Below are positions 12,836 to 25,384 of a DNA stretch of 64,000 nucleotides, in pieces. Source of the stretch: Liolophura sinensis (Eukaryota; Mollusca; Polyplacophora; Chitonida; Chitonidae); NCBI RefSeq assembly GCF_032854445.1, contig NC_088301.1, positions 56,432,512 through 56,496,511 on the forward strand. The letters run 5' to 3'. Both the position numbers and the translations under genes were made by a program. The notes under the pieces are model-generated. The model was not told the origin of the DNA, ran no database searches, and was given only the letters and a program-made list of their open reading frames with translations. Numbering within the stretch: the stretch's first letter is position 1; every line of letters starts with the position of its first letter.

Positions 12836-13081
12836 TTTCATTTCATTGGTGTTTTACGCCGTACTCAAGAATATTTCACTCATACGACGGCGGCCAGCAT
12901 TATGGTGGGTGGAAACCGGGCACAGTCCGGGGGAAACCCACGACCATCCGCAGGTTGCTGCAAAACCTTCCCACGTACGGCTGGAGAGGAAGCCAGCATG
13001 AGCTCACAGCGACCGCATTGGTGAGAGATTCCTGGGTCATAACGCTGCGCTAGCGCGCTAACCAACTGAGCCACGGAGGCA
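12836..13081 (-). mobile_element. near full-length tRNA-derived SINE (family 1)
   Basis: Read on the minus strand, the tRNA-like head has an A-box region (GTGGCTCAGTTGGTTAGCG). The B-box-like phrase that follows in other copies is partly deleted here. The conserved body (GCTGGCTTCCTCTCC, GTGGGAAGG, GGATGGTCGTGGG) follows. It ends with the typical 3' block GAATATTCTTGAGTACGGCG. The copy lies about 430 bp upstream of the CIMIP7-like start codon. Confidence 0.85.
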
Positions 13082-13379
13082 CCCTCACGTAAAGACAAGA
13101 TCGAGTGCTGATCACTAAAAAGTTTGGTGTTGAAAGTAAAATCACTTGAAAATGAAGTATATATAAATACACCTCTAAATATACAATGACAAACCAATTT
13201 TACGGGGTGTATCTGCATCCTAATGAATGGCGACAATCAAACTTTACCGCTTGCATCGTTGCACTTCCAGACGGAGTTTTGTAGCAGACGACAAGACGTC
13301 GTGTTCGGAGCTCTCCGGAAATATTGCAGACTTCTTTTCATTGGCTGAACAAGAAGGTCACAAAGGTCACACTACCGAT

Positions 13380-13511
13380 CACCATGTCGTTGTTTACGCC
13401 GCCATTCCTGGCAACACACCCATACACTTTCATCATTGTTGAAGCTGAAAGATCGCTTTAGCGGGGTATCAAGGGTACTTTCGTCAACTATCATGTCGTG
13501 ACGGCTAGATT
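13380..13511 (+). promoter_or_regulatory. candidate promoter / 5' UTR of the CIMIP7-like gene
   Basis: This less AT-rich stretch contains CGCCGCCATTCC (YY1-like) at about 13397-13408. It overlaps CCATTCCTGGCAAC at 13402-13415. On the minus strand that reads GTTGCCAGGAATGG, a good RFX half-site with a poor second half. An in-frame TAG at 13506-13508 precedes the ATG. It may be bidirectional, serving the IHO1-like gene on the other strand, but no first exon was located there. Confidence 0.35.
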
Positions 13512-16264
13512 ATGGCAAACACGGGGGTTGTCGGAAGCTGGGTGAGTATGGTAACTAACGATATATTGTGTTACTAAGCCTGATAGTTGTATGCATTTTC
13601 ATTTAACCCTTCACTTCGTCTTTTGGCTTCACTTCATTCCTTGACTTGTTTTTTTTGGTTGTAACTTGTATAGGTTAAAGCATACTGCGAGCATACGATC
13701 TCAGGTCGGTGCCATATGATATCTAATATTAATTTAAGTATTAAGTTGCTTAAATTTCTGTGAAAGACTTCAAGCAGAGAAACTCACATATACAAACAAA
13801 CATCTACCTGTGCCTAATCTTTAGTATAGACTTACAAGTAAATGTAGGTATGCATGCAGCCCACAGTTCATCAGATCATGGAGGTATACATTCCACCATG
13901 ATGAAGGGTATAATTTGGCATTTTAAATGATATTGAAGTATTTTTATGATATTTCATACCACTTTTTATTACCAATACTGATTGTTAGTACGTTTTGTGT
14001 TTGCTAGATAAGTGCATGCACATATCAGTCCACTGTGCAGATAGTTTAAATTTAATGCATCATGGTTGTAAATCTTCTACATTTGACCTTAAACTACAGG
14101 CTTTGATCACCTGACAGCTATGTACAGGTAATCAACAGAAATTATGAGAATACCATTACTCATGATCTTTGTAAATGCATTTGTGTATGGTAGCTATGGA
14201 CAAAGCATAAGGTCTCCAGGAGAAAGGCCAAATATTGGTGGCTTGTGTAGGCCTACAAATACATGTATTCTCAAATATAAGGCTGAATTAATATAATCCT
14301 ATGGCTGATAATGTGGCTAGAGTGATATACATGTCAGTTGACATATATTTGCCAAGGTGTATTTAGGAGTATTGGATTACCCATCTGTACTGGTATAGGA
14401 TACATGTAGAACATATGGCTTACAAAAGAAAGATAACTCATAATAAAACATGAAGAGTGGGAGGGTTATCCTATGCAGAGTTTTATGGCATATAAACTTC
14501 ACATATTATTCCATTTTGATTTGCCATATATTTACATTCTCAGTTTTAACCAAAGTCAGAATGTAAATTAAAGTACTTCTGTGAATTGCAGTTTCCAACA
14601 GGATTCCATGGACATCTCCGAAGTAGACCAAGGAATGACTTTGTCTGTGAGTTCCGAAAACTAGCTCGACCTCAACCACCAAATAAATTTATAGCCAGGT
14701 CACAGGTATGTTTCATACTTCATTATGTAGCAGCTGTTCTTAAAATAAAGAAACTACATTTCCTCCAACAACATACATCTCAAGGCTGCAATAGATTTGT
14801 GCACTTTGTATTGCTGAATAAAAATATGCAAATTTGACCTATACAGGTATTTGTCGCTTCTTCGAAGTTCTTTTTTTGTTTTTTTAACATAACTGAAAAG
14901 TTGAATTTTCCACATCATGTTTTAGAAAACAACTTCCATACGATCAAAAAATTAAATAAGGCACTTACCCAAGGGCTTGTGGGTTACATGTTAAAGTGAA
15001 AAGTGCTTACTTAAATAGCATGAAGTTGATTTATTTATTTGATTGGTGTTTTTATGCCATACTACATGACTTCAATAGAAACAGGTATAATAGATTACGA
15101 GTTGATGGTTGAAATTTAATTTTAATCACTATGATAAACATATAGGTACAACTTTTTGTTATAATGATTGTGTGTGCCAAGATTAGAGAAATCTTACATC
15201 CAAAATGAATGAATATTAAGCAACAAATCTGAGTTTATGTCAACTGTAATGTGGGAATGTATGTTACGTTCTGTCTGTGCATTTCACACAGTTTAGGAAT
15301 ACCTTATTTAAAACACATCTTCATTTGCAATTTTTTTTTGTCTTTTCAGGTTAAGCCAACAGCACATGTGTTTTCTGCACATGACAACAGAAGTGCATTT
15401 TTTGGGGATGCTCTTTATTTTGAACAGGTGTGGAAAAATAAATTGGAAAGTTTTTCTGACATTACACAGGAATAAAATTTTGATTACCGATATACATCAA
15501 CTTCATTATCAATTTAATAATATAAAGATATTTCAACATAATGCCTTAAAGCTGCATTTCTGTATAAGATGTAGCACATCATCTTCCTGACACGAGGAAT
15601 ACGGAATTTCAAGTAATGTAAAAGAAAACATTGAAAGCCAAGAGAAATAAATTGGTAAGTCTGCTTGTATAAACAAGTTTAATAGCAAAAACTGTTGTAC
15701 CTGACAGCTGGAATATTTTTCTCGTTTCAGGGGCTGGGTCGTAGACGTGACCCTAACAAATCTTACAGATATAAACGTGACTTCATATCCTGGGTACCCC
15801 CAGGAAGAGCAGTAGAGGATTACCCTAACTACCCTTTAGCCTCCACCTATAGATTAAACTTTCAGTATGATGAGCCGGGAAAACCTGTGCCTCAAATTAT
15901 TGTAAAGAGGCCGATGACCTCTTTTGAAGGTGTGCCTACAACAACCTACAGGTATTCCCATAGCAACACTAAGCACACCAAAGAGGTGCTTGATGCAATG
16001 ACCAATGCAGCTTTTGTAAATGTAAGTTCACAAAAGCCTCACCGATCACAGAAGCCCCGGCCAGAGAGTGTAGCAAGCTGCATGACATGGCATGTCCCTG
16101 AACCCCCGAAGCGGACACGTGTTCCCTCTGCGACACAGACGACAGATTTCACTCAAGTTCCAGTGTCCACTGGGTCATCTTGTCAGATCAACATATCCCC
16201 ATCAGAGTCAAAGTCTGGAACGATTGCCTGGCCACACCCACCACAAGCTGCAGAGACTGCATGA
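13512..16264 (+). CDS. CIMIP7: CIMIP7 (C3orf84)-like ciliary microtubule inner protein, four exons, complete
   Basis: Exons: 13512-13541, 14592-14705, 15350-15427, 15731-16264 (stop TGA). All junctions are GT/AG and all are phase 0, giving 251 residues. The start is fixed by an in-frame TAG immediately upstream. Three blocks match what I recall of vertebrate C3orf84. They are VGSW...GFHGHLRSR near the N terminus, AHDNRSAF (about residues 56-63) and the start of exon 4, GLGRRRD. The middle is rich in Pro and Tyr (FISWVPPGRAVEDYPNYPL) and lacks membrane segments, as is typical of proteins lying on the inner wall of doublet microtubules. The roughly 75-residue tail beyond the conserved part is low-complexity (Ser/Pro/Thr). 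Human C3orf84 is nearer 200 residues, so the tail may be lineage-specific. The detailed function of the family is poorly known. Confidence 0.68.
15030..15066 (-). mobile_element. SINE family 1, 3'-end fragment
   Basis: TTTATTTATTTGATTGGTG followed by TTTTTATGCCATACT matches only the last 35-40 bases of the family 1 SINE. It lies in the third intron region of the CIMIP7-like gene, before exon 3. Confidence 0.6.
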
Positions 16265-17225
16265 CTCTGACATTTCACGTCCTATTTCAGCAATGACTTT
16301 GAGCTGTTGTGGCATACGTTGATGTATTGAGGAGTTCTGTTGTGACATGAATGAGACCATCATTTTAAGACATAATCCTATATTTTACCCTGTTGGGGGC
16401 AGTGAGTCGCTAATGTATAAACAACTTGTTTCTTTTGGTTTTTTTTTTTTTGACTATAATCATTGATAGATTGCTTAGCCGAGTTTGTCCAGATATGCTC
16501 ACCTAATTTTCTGATTTTGATTTTGTTTTGCATCATTTCTTACTATGGTAGTAAATATAGGCCTGGATTGTTGGTTGTCAAATTACAGAGGCCTTGCATG
16601 TTGATTAGTTCTGGCAATTTTTTGTATACAATTTTCGAGCCAATGAAACAATCAAACATGAAATATTTTTCAAGGCCAGAGTTTCGAGTGATGTTTGGAT
16701 GAAATGTAATTCAGTATTTGGGGCAAGGTGGAGCAGTTTATGTAAAGATTTGTGATGTATAATACATGTTTTGATCCATTTTAAGGAAGGAAAAAAGAAA
16801 GAAGAAAACATTGTTTTAGACTAACTTTGTTGTCTTATGGGTAAATGTGGATTAGGGTTAAGACTATGTGGATCTCCCTTTATTGTAAAATTTGATAGAA
16901 ACTTGGCTACTGCATTTTTGTTGGTCAGGTATAGATATATCTACCTGTATGTATCTTATATATATTATTTTATATTCATAATTCACTACATTTGTATTTA
17001 GTATGTGCATGTCTGCTGGCATTATCTTTCTCTTATAACACCGAGAGGCAGTAATATAGCTTCAAAAGAACAACTATGCAGGCATCAGTGTCTATCTATG
17101 CAGAATTACAGCATCTTCAATCTGGCACAAAAAAGGCCACCGTCTCCAGTTAGATGTTGTAAAAGCTTCTTATGTGAGATTGCAGGCTCAAGCTCTTGTC
17201 AAATAAACTTTTTTCTTTAAATGTA
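16265..17225 (+). other. 3' UTR region of the CIMIP7-like gene
   Basis: AT-rich non-coding sequence after the stop. An AATAAA at 17202-17207 is the most plausible polyadenylation signal. No other feature is seen. Confidence 0.45.
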
Positions 17226-18117
17226 GATGAAAAATTAATGCAGTTTTCCTTTAACTTGTTTGCTAAGAGAGTTTTTGTTCATCAGAAAAATGTTGTATGA
17301 ATGCCAAAGGCTATAATAACTCAGTATTTATTTATTTGATTGTTGTTTAACAGCATACCTAAGAAGTTTTGGCTTCCTTTACAATGCAGCCAGCGCTGTG
17401 CGCGCAGGAAACCAGAGCTTAGACTAAACCACTTGAATCTGGCAAATTTAATACAGGTTTTCCACATTTGACATTGAGTGATATTGATGGATAAACGAAC
17501 GGTTTTCAGTAACTTTCATTCAGGACCGGACAGTTCCACCACAAACTGTATATAGTCACCAAGACTTTGAGAACAATAAAAGCAGCCATAAGTCCTTGAG
17601 GTAGGGGTCTACCCTAAATGACCATAAATTTCGTCCATAACAGACTTGCCCATTTTTCATGATCCTGAGAGTTTTTTTGACTGTAGAAAGGTATTTTGAG
17701 GTTTGCTTGGAACATGGGATGATATTCTACTGGAAAATTGTAAGTTTCAGCACCAAAAATAATATTTTGTGACATTCACTTGCCTCTAAAAATGCACTTT
17801 TGTTTTAGGAATTTTAGGGCAATTTCCCCCCATCTCTCCTTCCCACCCCAAAGAGAGATCTCATGTTTTGTGGGCAAGCACTTTGACCACTTGGCCACAC
17901 CCCAATTTTAGCTTTATCTTCAATTAAGGCTTGGTAAGCATGGTCACTACTGGCCAGGCAATACTACTAACACTTATACAGCCAAAAGGGCAAATCAGAG
18001 CAGGATTTGAACATTTTCAGTCAAGGGCCTGTTGCAGCAATCCAACATTATACTGTTTAAGAACTGCATGCAAATGAGCTATGATGACAATACGGGGTTA
18101 ATCTGCGCTTTTGTTTA
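17226..18117. other. intergenic, no gene seen
   Basis: AT-rich sequence with a short SINE-tail-like TTATTTATTTGATTG at 17328-17345. Nothing else is recognisable. Confidence 0.4.
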
Positions 18118-18262
18118 TGAATTTTTTTGATTGTTATTTTATGCCATACTTCAGGGTATTTCACATGTTATATGACACATATGCCAGCATGATGGAGGGA
18201 GGAAACTAAGCCTAGCCCGGGCGAAACCCAGGACCATCCGTATGTTGCTGGTACACCTTGAA
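18118..18262 (-). mobile_element. truncated SINE family 1 copy
   Basis: The 3' half is present: a TTGATTGTTATTTTATGCC tail, CAGCATGATGG, GGAAAC, and CAGGACCATCCGTATGTTGCTGG. The tRNA-like head is missing. Confidence 0.7.
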
Positions 18263-18934
18263 TCTGCTCATAGCATTTGAAATGATGACTCAGGACATGT
18301 GCTATCTTGAAAAACTAAGTTGCGCTAAAATGTTCACATCCTAAAATTCAATGGAGATCTTGCTTAAATCTAAATACACTTTTGAATAACTTGCCCCAAA
18401 AAACGAGAATCATACTCAATGGCACGGGATACAAACAACATTTTTAGGACTTTATTAGTTAGTCTCCATTCAACACTACAGAATAACCACAGTACCTTTC
18501 ACTCATCAAGCTTATAAATATATGCCAGTTGTGTTCAGTGATATATCAAAAGCACATGAGCCCTTGAGTGCCAGTGTCAGCATTATTATGGCAATATCAT
18601 TCACAAGGTCTCAAATTTTCATCCCAAGCCAAGGGAAAATTGTGAGATCTTTAACAATAAATGTTCACCGTAACACAGCAAATGTTGACGTCTGATGTAC
18701 CAGTCTCTACTGAGTCAGTGATAATGTCTCGTGCCACGACCACAAGTCAATCACCCAAATTCAAATCTATAATCCATCTCTGTCTTTTGGGGGATGTCTT
18801 TTTCTGTATTTCTTTGATGGTCTACAAATAAAAATAAATGATGTCTGCATAAGACAAAGTAAACTTTACAGTAACAATATTTTTGTTCTTGAAAGAAGAG
18901 CATGGCAAAAAATCTATGATCAGCTTCAATGAAT

Positions 18935-19390
18935 AGAGTAATGTATGATGAACTTTATAGAGTAAAGTAATATGCAATGCAAAGTTCTCTTGTGTTATTA
19001 ACTTCACAGGGTAATGCGTAATGATTCTCACAGAGTTCAGTAATGTGTGCTGAACTTCACAGAATAATGTATGATTGAACTTGACGGTAATTTGTGCCGA
19101 AATTCACATAGTAATGTGTGATTAAACTTGACGTGTGCTGAACTTCACAGAATAATGTATGACTGAACTTGACAGTAATGTGCGCCAAACTTCACAAAAT
19201 AATATGTGACTGAACTTAAAAGAAATGTGTGCTGAACTTCACAGAATAATGTATGATTGAACTTGACAGTAATGTGTGCTGAACTTCAAAGAATAATGTA
19301 TGAATGAACTTCACAAAGTAATGTATGCTGAACTTCACAAAGTCATGTGTGCTGAACTTCACAAAGTGATGTGTGCTGAACTTCGTTTTT
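18935..19390 (+). repeat. minisatellite, about 23-bp units pairing as about 47-bp dimers
   Basis: Alternating phrases GTGTGCTGAACTTCACAG and AATAATGTATGATTGAAC recur about ten times with substitutions and small indels. The array decays at both ends. Confidence 0.75.
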
Positions 19391-21144
19391 CATTGCACAT
19401 CCCAAGGAGCCAAACCGAGCATCAAACAGGTCATTGGAAATAATGAATGGCTTATGTTGACAATAATATGTCAAAAACTTGACAATCTGACAGACAGAAA
19501 CACAGCAAATTACAGAGTTGTCTGTGGAGGTCAAATAGATGCTGGTTATTTTGAAAGTGACTTACTTTGGATACCACCTGTGCTTTGTGGTAAAGAACAT
19601 GCCTGAAAGCTCACTGATATTTGGTCCTGTGGGTTTGAATCTATACTTGTCTGATATCCGATGCTGGACTCGCAAAGCAGAATCGCCCTGTAAATTATGA
19701 TCAGTAATATTTCAGATACTGTAATACACAAATAAAAATAGAAAGTAACAGATGGACTGATATTTATGTAACCGTAAAAGTGACCTGGTTATCAAAAAAA
19801 ATCTAAGCAGAAAAAAAATACACCTTTACAAGTGTCAGTTATGTTTTTTTTTATTAATAAGCCGTTCTCACGAAATAAATGACCAAAAGAAATGCACAAT
19901 TATGTTCTGCACATGAGACCTTTGTTAAGTAATGCGCACAACTTAAAGATTTCATGCTCACAACATAATTGTGCATTTCTCCTTGGTCAATTATCTTGTG
20001 AATTCATTTCTAGGCTTTGTTTCAGTTCTGAATATACATTATACATGATACAATGATGTTAAACTCCATTTATACACAAAGCTATCTCTGACATAAGTCA
20101 GGTTTAGTCTAAACTTGTGGTATAATTCCTAAACTTACTTTTAAACCTAAACACAAAGTTCTCAATTTTGTTATGAACATCTAAGATAACTTGTAAGTAT
20201 TAAAATTCCCCAGGTAGGTAACAATTTCAGAGAATTAAACTGTTTTGAAATGATGACTGAGTCAGAATTAAGGCTAAGACATCTTTGTGATTCTGTGTTT
20301 GTTTACTTTAGGTTTAATGTCATTTTCAACATGATGTCAGTAACTTCATAATAGTGTTTCCTTGTAGCAGACCGGCCCTAAGTAGTGCTACCTCACTTAA
20401 ACAACATACCAAGGACACCAGACCAGACACCTTGTCATAATGACAAAAGGCTGACAGATACCTGGGATTCCTCATAAGCTGAGTGCCAAGCCAAGGAAGT
20501 GCAAAGATTACTGATTTTCCGACTCACCCCAAGTGAATGTTTAACCTCTTGGCCACTGCAGTGTAGTAAATCAGATTGTAACTGCATCTAAGCAGATAAA
20601 CTCTGTGTTGCATGACACCCATCAATTTTGAGATTCTCAAAACTTCTCAAAACTTTACAACTAGTTTTGTGAAGGTATTTAAAATTCTGTTTTCAGAAAG
20701 AATATCTTACAGAAAGAGAGTGCATGTAGAAGGAATCATACAGACACATAACACCTCTGAAAATCAACACTATGTCAGTATAGTCTTGAAAAACTGAAAT
20801 TTTCACCAAGGTAGTAACACTGCAATGGCCTTTGTTCCATAAACTTGTCAAAAAGACCAATGATAGTAGGTTCAGTAGAAGGAACATAGCCTACCTCCGC
20901 AAGGTGTAAGTTATCCCTGGGTATTGGCTGAAATATGAGACATTCAAAAGTTATTTCAACAAGGATAAACCTTACAGTAAATCCAAGCCTGTCAAATTAA
21001 TATAAAAGTTAACCTGTCTTTGTCATAAGTAATTGTCAATGTGGACCCAACACTGTTAATCATATTTTTTATTTATACTGTTAACTATTTATTCAACATT
21101 GCATATAGCTGTCATTAGCTATCCTGTTACAAAATGTGGTCTTT
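19391..21144. other. intergenic; one diverged repeat, no gene
   Basis: About 20350-20560 resembles the body of the second SINE family, with GAGTGCCAAGC and a degraded tRNA-like end. The remainder is AT-rich without supported exons. Confidence 0.35.
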
Positions 21145-21320
21145 ATTTATTTATTTATTTGATTGGTGTTTTTACGCCGTACTCAAGAATATTTTACTTA
21201 TACGATGACGGCCAGCATTATGGTGGGTGGAAACCGGGCAGAGCCTGAGGGAATCCCACGACCATCTGCAGGTTGCTGACAGACCTTCCCACTAATGGCC
21301 GGAGAGGAAGCCATCATGAG
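21145..21320 (-). mobile_element. SINE family 1 copy lacking the tRNA-like head
   Basis: (TTTA)n tail, GATTGGTGTTTTTACGCCG, GCCAGCATTATGGTGGGTGG, CCATCTGCAGGTTGCTG and GCCGGAGAGGAAGCCATC are all in order. Homology stops at about 21320. Confidence 0.85.
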
Positions 21321-21359
21321 TGTGGTCTTTTAAAAACATCAAAAAGCCTATATGTAGAT

Positions 21360-22410
21360 GTAACAAGGCATTCAGAGAACACTTGTAGCTCACCTGATCG
21401 TAAAACTGCACGTTCAAATCAAGTGATACGTTCAAATACTGAATCAACCAAACTAAAGCAGAATAGCATTGTCATACACAGACATTATTCTCTGCTTAGA
21501 CAGTGCCAAGATTTTGCCATTAAACCAACAAGAAAGGACAAAATTATTATACTGCCACAGATAGGGCTATAAGCATAAAGACTGCAGAGCAAAGACTTCA
21601 TATCTTCTACAGTTTTAAATAGTTGCAGTGGCAAAAGACAAAAGGCGCAGTAGGCGTTTGGCAATCCATATACTATGGGTAGGAATTGCAATCCTGTGAA
21701 TGACTGAGCAAGTGTTGAGCTATCATAGTAAAAAAGCTTCCTTGTGGGGCTTTCGAGCAACAACTCAACGGTATGGTCTTTTTTAGATGCACATCCCTAC
21801 CCACCATTGGCTACATGTGTATAATAGGTGGCCACTGCAGCCCTCTGAATGGCTGAGGAAATACTCAGCTGACAACAGTCACTGTGTGCGGGGATGCTTT
21901 AAACATTTCATCACAGTATAGGAAGGCACACGCACTGGTCAGTGCCATAAGCTCCTAGAACTAATAAAGATGTACTATAAGAAAGTGTAGCCCTACGTGA
22001 AAGGCTTAGAGAAATCTGTGTTCATTAGAGAATAGAGGAGGTGTTCCACAAAACAGGAACATGATGACAAATCTGGTAAAATCGTCAGAACCTGGTTACC
22101 AATACCTTTCCTGTTTCCCTACATGTAGGTAGGCCTAGGCACAAAATGTGTAGCCCAACACGACCTTTTCTTGATTACTACAGATAACTAATTTCAAGTC
22201 TATAAACCTCGAAAAAAAATAATCACAGAGACCCTGTGTAGAAGAAATTGTAACCCTGTATGGAGGCCTTCTAGAGAAGATTACTACAGAAAATAAAATG
22301 TTTATATCACTGATACATTTTTACACTGAATGTTTATCAATCAAAATGAATAAAACATTCACAAAGCCAATAAAACTAAAACCAATAAAAAATGTTCAAC
22401 CTTTCAAAAG
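21360..22410 (+). repeat. about 1-kb interspersed repeat, copy A
   Basis: Diverged but collinear with 62855-63830. Shared phrases include TGTTGAGCTAT.ATAGTAAAAAA and GGTGGCCAC.GCA.CCCT. Also shared are GACAACAGTC, CTACATGTAGGTAGG/CTATGTAGGTAGG and TTTATCAATCAAAATGA/GTTTCAATCAAAATGA. No coding capacity was found. Confidence 0.6.
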
Positions 22411-22539
22411 TAGGCCCTATGTACATGTAGCTGTGCACATCATACACAGAATCTGGATGTCCAAAATACTCCCTTTCATCCCCAACATTTGAAAAAATTA
22501 AAATGTGTCTTCAGCTTGCACATGCACTCGCATGCATGA

Positions 22540-23330
22540 AAGGCATTATTACGCCAAGTACCTGAATGGGGGTAACTATGAAAATAAAAATGAGAATTAG
22601 ACTGTCATTATTATTAACCATGTAGATGTTTAGATGATATATACATATACGTATGTATTCTTGGGATTTAATGTGGTACGTAACAATTTTTCAGTCATAT
22701 GACGACAAGGAGTCATTAGGTGTGTATACATATATATTGTGTCTTCTTGTGGCAGGGCAAGTCCATGTGATTGAAATATCATGCCGAAGACACCACTCCC
22801 AGTCACATTATACTGACACCGGGACAACCAGCCATGTTTCCTTGCTCTAACCTCTCAGTACTGAGTGCCAAGCGAGGCAGCAACCTGTACCATTTTCAAA
22901 ATCTTTGGTATGACACACCACGGGTTTGATCCTGGGGCTCTCCCGACCTCAAGGTTGACGTTCTAACCATAAATGTCCTTAGATGATATAAACAATATAC
23001 ACAAAGTTTAATGGAAATTGGTGCCATACTATAGCAGGGGATGCATGGACAAAATCTGTGTACATGAAAATCCATTATTGCAGTAAGTACCTAAACGGGA
23101 GTACTTACAATAATAATTACCTGATTAAAATTAAACTTAAACATGCAAAAGTTTAGGTGATAGGGAAGATGTATGTTAAGTTTCATGGAAATAGGTTCAG
23201 TACTACAGGAAGACTTGCATGGACAAAATCTGAATACATGGCACTATCACAAGAGTCCTAAATGGAAGTAATTATGAAAATAATTACCCAACTGCTGTTA
23301 AACATACATGCACAAGTTTGTAATTTTCAT
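22540..23330 (+). repeat. diverged about 174-bp tandem repeat split by a SINE
   Basis: GCATGGACAAAATCTG occurs at about 23044 and 23218. AGTACCTAAACGGGAGTA-like phrases recur at about 22557, 23088 and 23256. A family 2 SINE copy (22690-22970) separates the first unit from the rest. Confidence 0.5.
22690..22970 (-). mobile_element. second tRNA-derived SINE family, near full-length
   Basis: The order of blocks matches 58920-59275: TCATATGACGACAAGGAGTC, ACATTATACTGACACCGGG, CTGAGTGCCAAGCGAGG. The right end is tRNA-like when read on the minus strand, with a B-box-like GGATCAAACCCGT at about 22923-22935. Confidence 0.6.
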
Positions 23331-24435
23331 AAAAATCAGTGTGGTAGTTTAGGTATGTACATTTACACACCATACCTTAGACTATGTAGATAAAAAAAAA
23401 CCCTCAATCCATGCATGAGAACCCATTATACAGGAGCTTGAAAAAAACACACTTAACCGGACACCAACACCAACGCTGACATCGCCATTGTTGTCCCATC
23501 TCACAACATCCTCTCCTTACTTCAAAATGGACAAGCTAAAAAGTATTTCTAAGTTAAAATGCAATGCAAAACCTTTGAATGCTCATATGGGAATTTTTCT
23601 TTTGGATGCCATAGTAGTATTGTTCTTCCATCTTCTGACACACCAACATTCTGTTTTCTGAAATTTCTGATATAGAAAAAAAAAATCAGTGTATAGAAAA
23701 AGTGGCAGAAAAGGTGAAGAGTAACTATGTTTTCACTAAGTAAACAACTACTGTACATAAAGAAAACCCTGCTTCACACAGCTTATTAACATCAACTTAT
23801 TCAGTGTGTTTAGGACATATTTATACACATACACAAGTCATTGGTAAGTCGTTAATTCTGACAAAGATTCATAAAGATCCACTTACAAAATTAGACTAAT
23901 ACATACTTTGAAATACATGTGCACACTTTGAGTCATACCTATGCTGATTGGTTTCTGTTCCAGTCACTTTACACCTTTTCACAGTCTGAATTATAGAGGT
24001 TGTTCCTGTCCAGTGAAAGAGCATACTAATGAGAACTAAAAAAAGATAAGCTAATGAAGTCTAAAAATATATGATGATTGATTACAGGGCTCCACCAAAT
24101 ACCCCAAAGGCACGGATTAAACAAGGCATGAGTAATACCCTTCTTGTCTTGACTAATAGGGCGAGTGCTTTATCATGGTTAAATTGTGTAACATCATTTT
24201 AGTCCAATTACTGCGGTGTCTTTCAACTGGCTCTTTTTGTACTAGTTTCATGTAAATTCACTGAACTATTCAAGACTCTTGCTGGCTTCTGAGTTATGTT
24301 CAGTTAAATAATTTGTAACAAAATGGTATAACAAAGTTCTCCATACAAATATAATTTACATGACTTACATATCAATATTGCTGTGTACAGATGGCAATGT
24401 TTTACGATAAGCAAATTCCAACACATAATTTTCCC

Positions 24436-24490
24436 AATGTTGATTTATTTGATCAGTGTTTTACGACATACTCAAGAATATTTCACAAAG
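24436..24490 (-). mobile_element. SINE family 1 3'-end fragment
   Basis: GTTGATTTATTTGATCAGTG, TTTTACGACATACTC and AAGAATATTTCAC match the terminal 50 bases of the family. Confidence 0.7.
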
Positions 24491-25380
24491 TTTTATCCCA
24501 CCCAACATTCTCTTTAAGAATTGCATGCCTTGCAAACAGATTGATGGGTGGGATAAAATTTTCTCGGCCCATCACTCTGCCTGAAGATGAAAAAAAAAAT
24601 TCAAACCATGGCAGACGTTGATTTAAGTTGTCCAATTAGAAAGTTTAGAGGGCTGGATTACTGTTGAAAGATGGTTCACCAATGCTGGCCTTGACATATT
24701 ACATTTTGGGCGTTGTAACAAATTTGTAGATAGCAAAAGTAAAGGTAAAAGGTATGGTTCAAGCCGTTTTTTTTTTGTCAGTGAAACTGTCCGCGTGGAA
24801 GTCTATATGACTGAAGCTGGGCGTTGCGGTAGGAATGACCAGCTTGACTGTGGGCTAGGTTTGATCCCAGGATTCCCAACTTCGAAGCGAACCACTTGGC
24901 AATCAAAGTTTCACCAGGAGAACAACGGCCAATGAATGGCAAGTAATGAAATAAGCTTTTGTTGAATTCTGCCACGAAAGGTCCGCAAGCTGGATTCCAA
25001 AATTTCTGACAATGTGTCCTTCCTTTTAACATGTTTAAAATTAAAAAATGCAAGGTACAGAAATTAAACGGGAATGGTCTAAAATATGATAACTCGGTAA
25101 ACACTGCTTGAATGTTGAAAAATTACACACCGCTGAATACGGGATTTTGAGTCGATACTCATTGCCGTTTTGTTGGACTGCCCCTTGGACTTAAAAGTTT
25201 ATGGGTATTCCTATGCAACCCCAATGGTGCAGGGTAAATAAACCTACCAGAAATGCAGCAAACATGATTTATGACACTTATAGATCATTTGAAATGTTAA
25301 AAATATTGAATGGATTTGCTTTTTGGCATTACTTAGTAAAGCTTTCATCTGATTTGTCCTTAGCGCCTCTAGCGCACATC
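24491..25380. other. intergenic, no gene seen
   Basis: Includes a weak tRNA-like stretch at about 24860-24910 (GGTTTGATCCCAGGATTCCC) that is probably a decayed SINE end. Otherwise unremarkable. Confidence 0.35.
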
Positions 25381-25384
25381 TCCA

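Noticed and set aside
12880-13236. 118-codon minus-strand open frame
   Set aside because: It is a translation through a SINE copy. Similar frames appear in other copies of the same SINE.
13227-13442. 71-codon plus-strand open frame starting MATIKLYRLH
   Set aside because: It lies in the likely promoter/5' UTR of the CIMIP7-like gene. It lacks splice sites joining to the next exon and has no recognisable motif.
24860-24910. Possible tRNA-like end (GGTTTGATCCCAGG)
   Set aside because: Too degraded to assign to either SINE family or to a tRNA gene.
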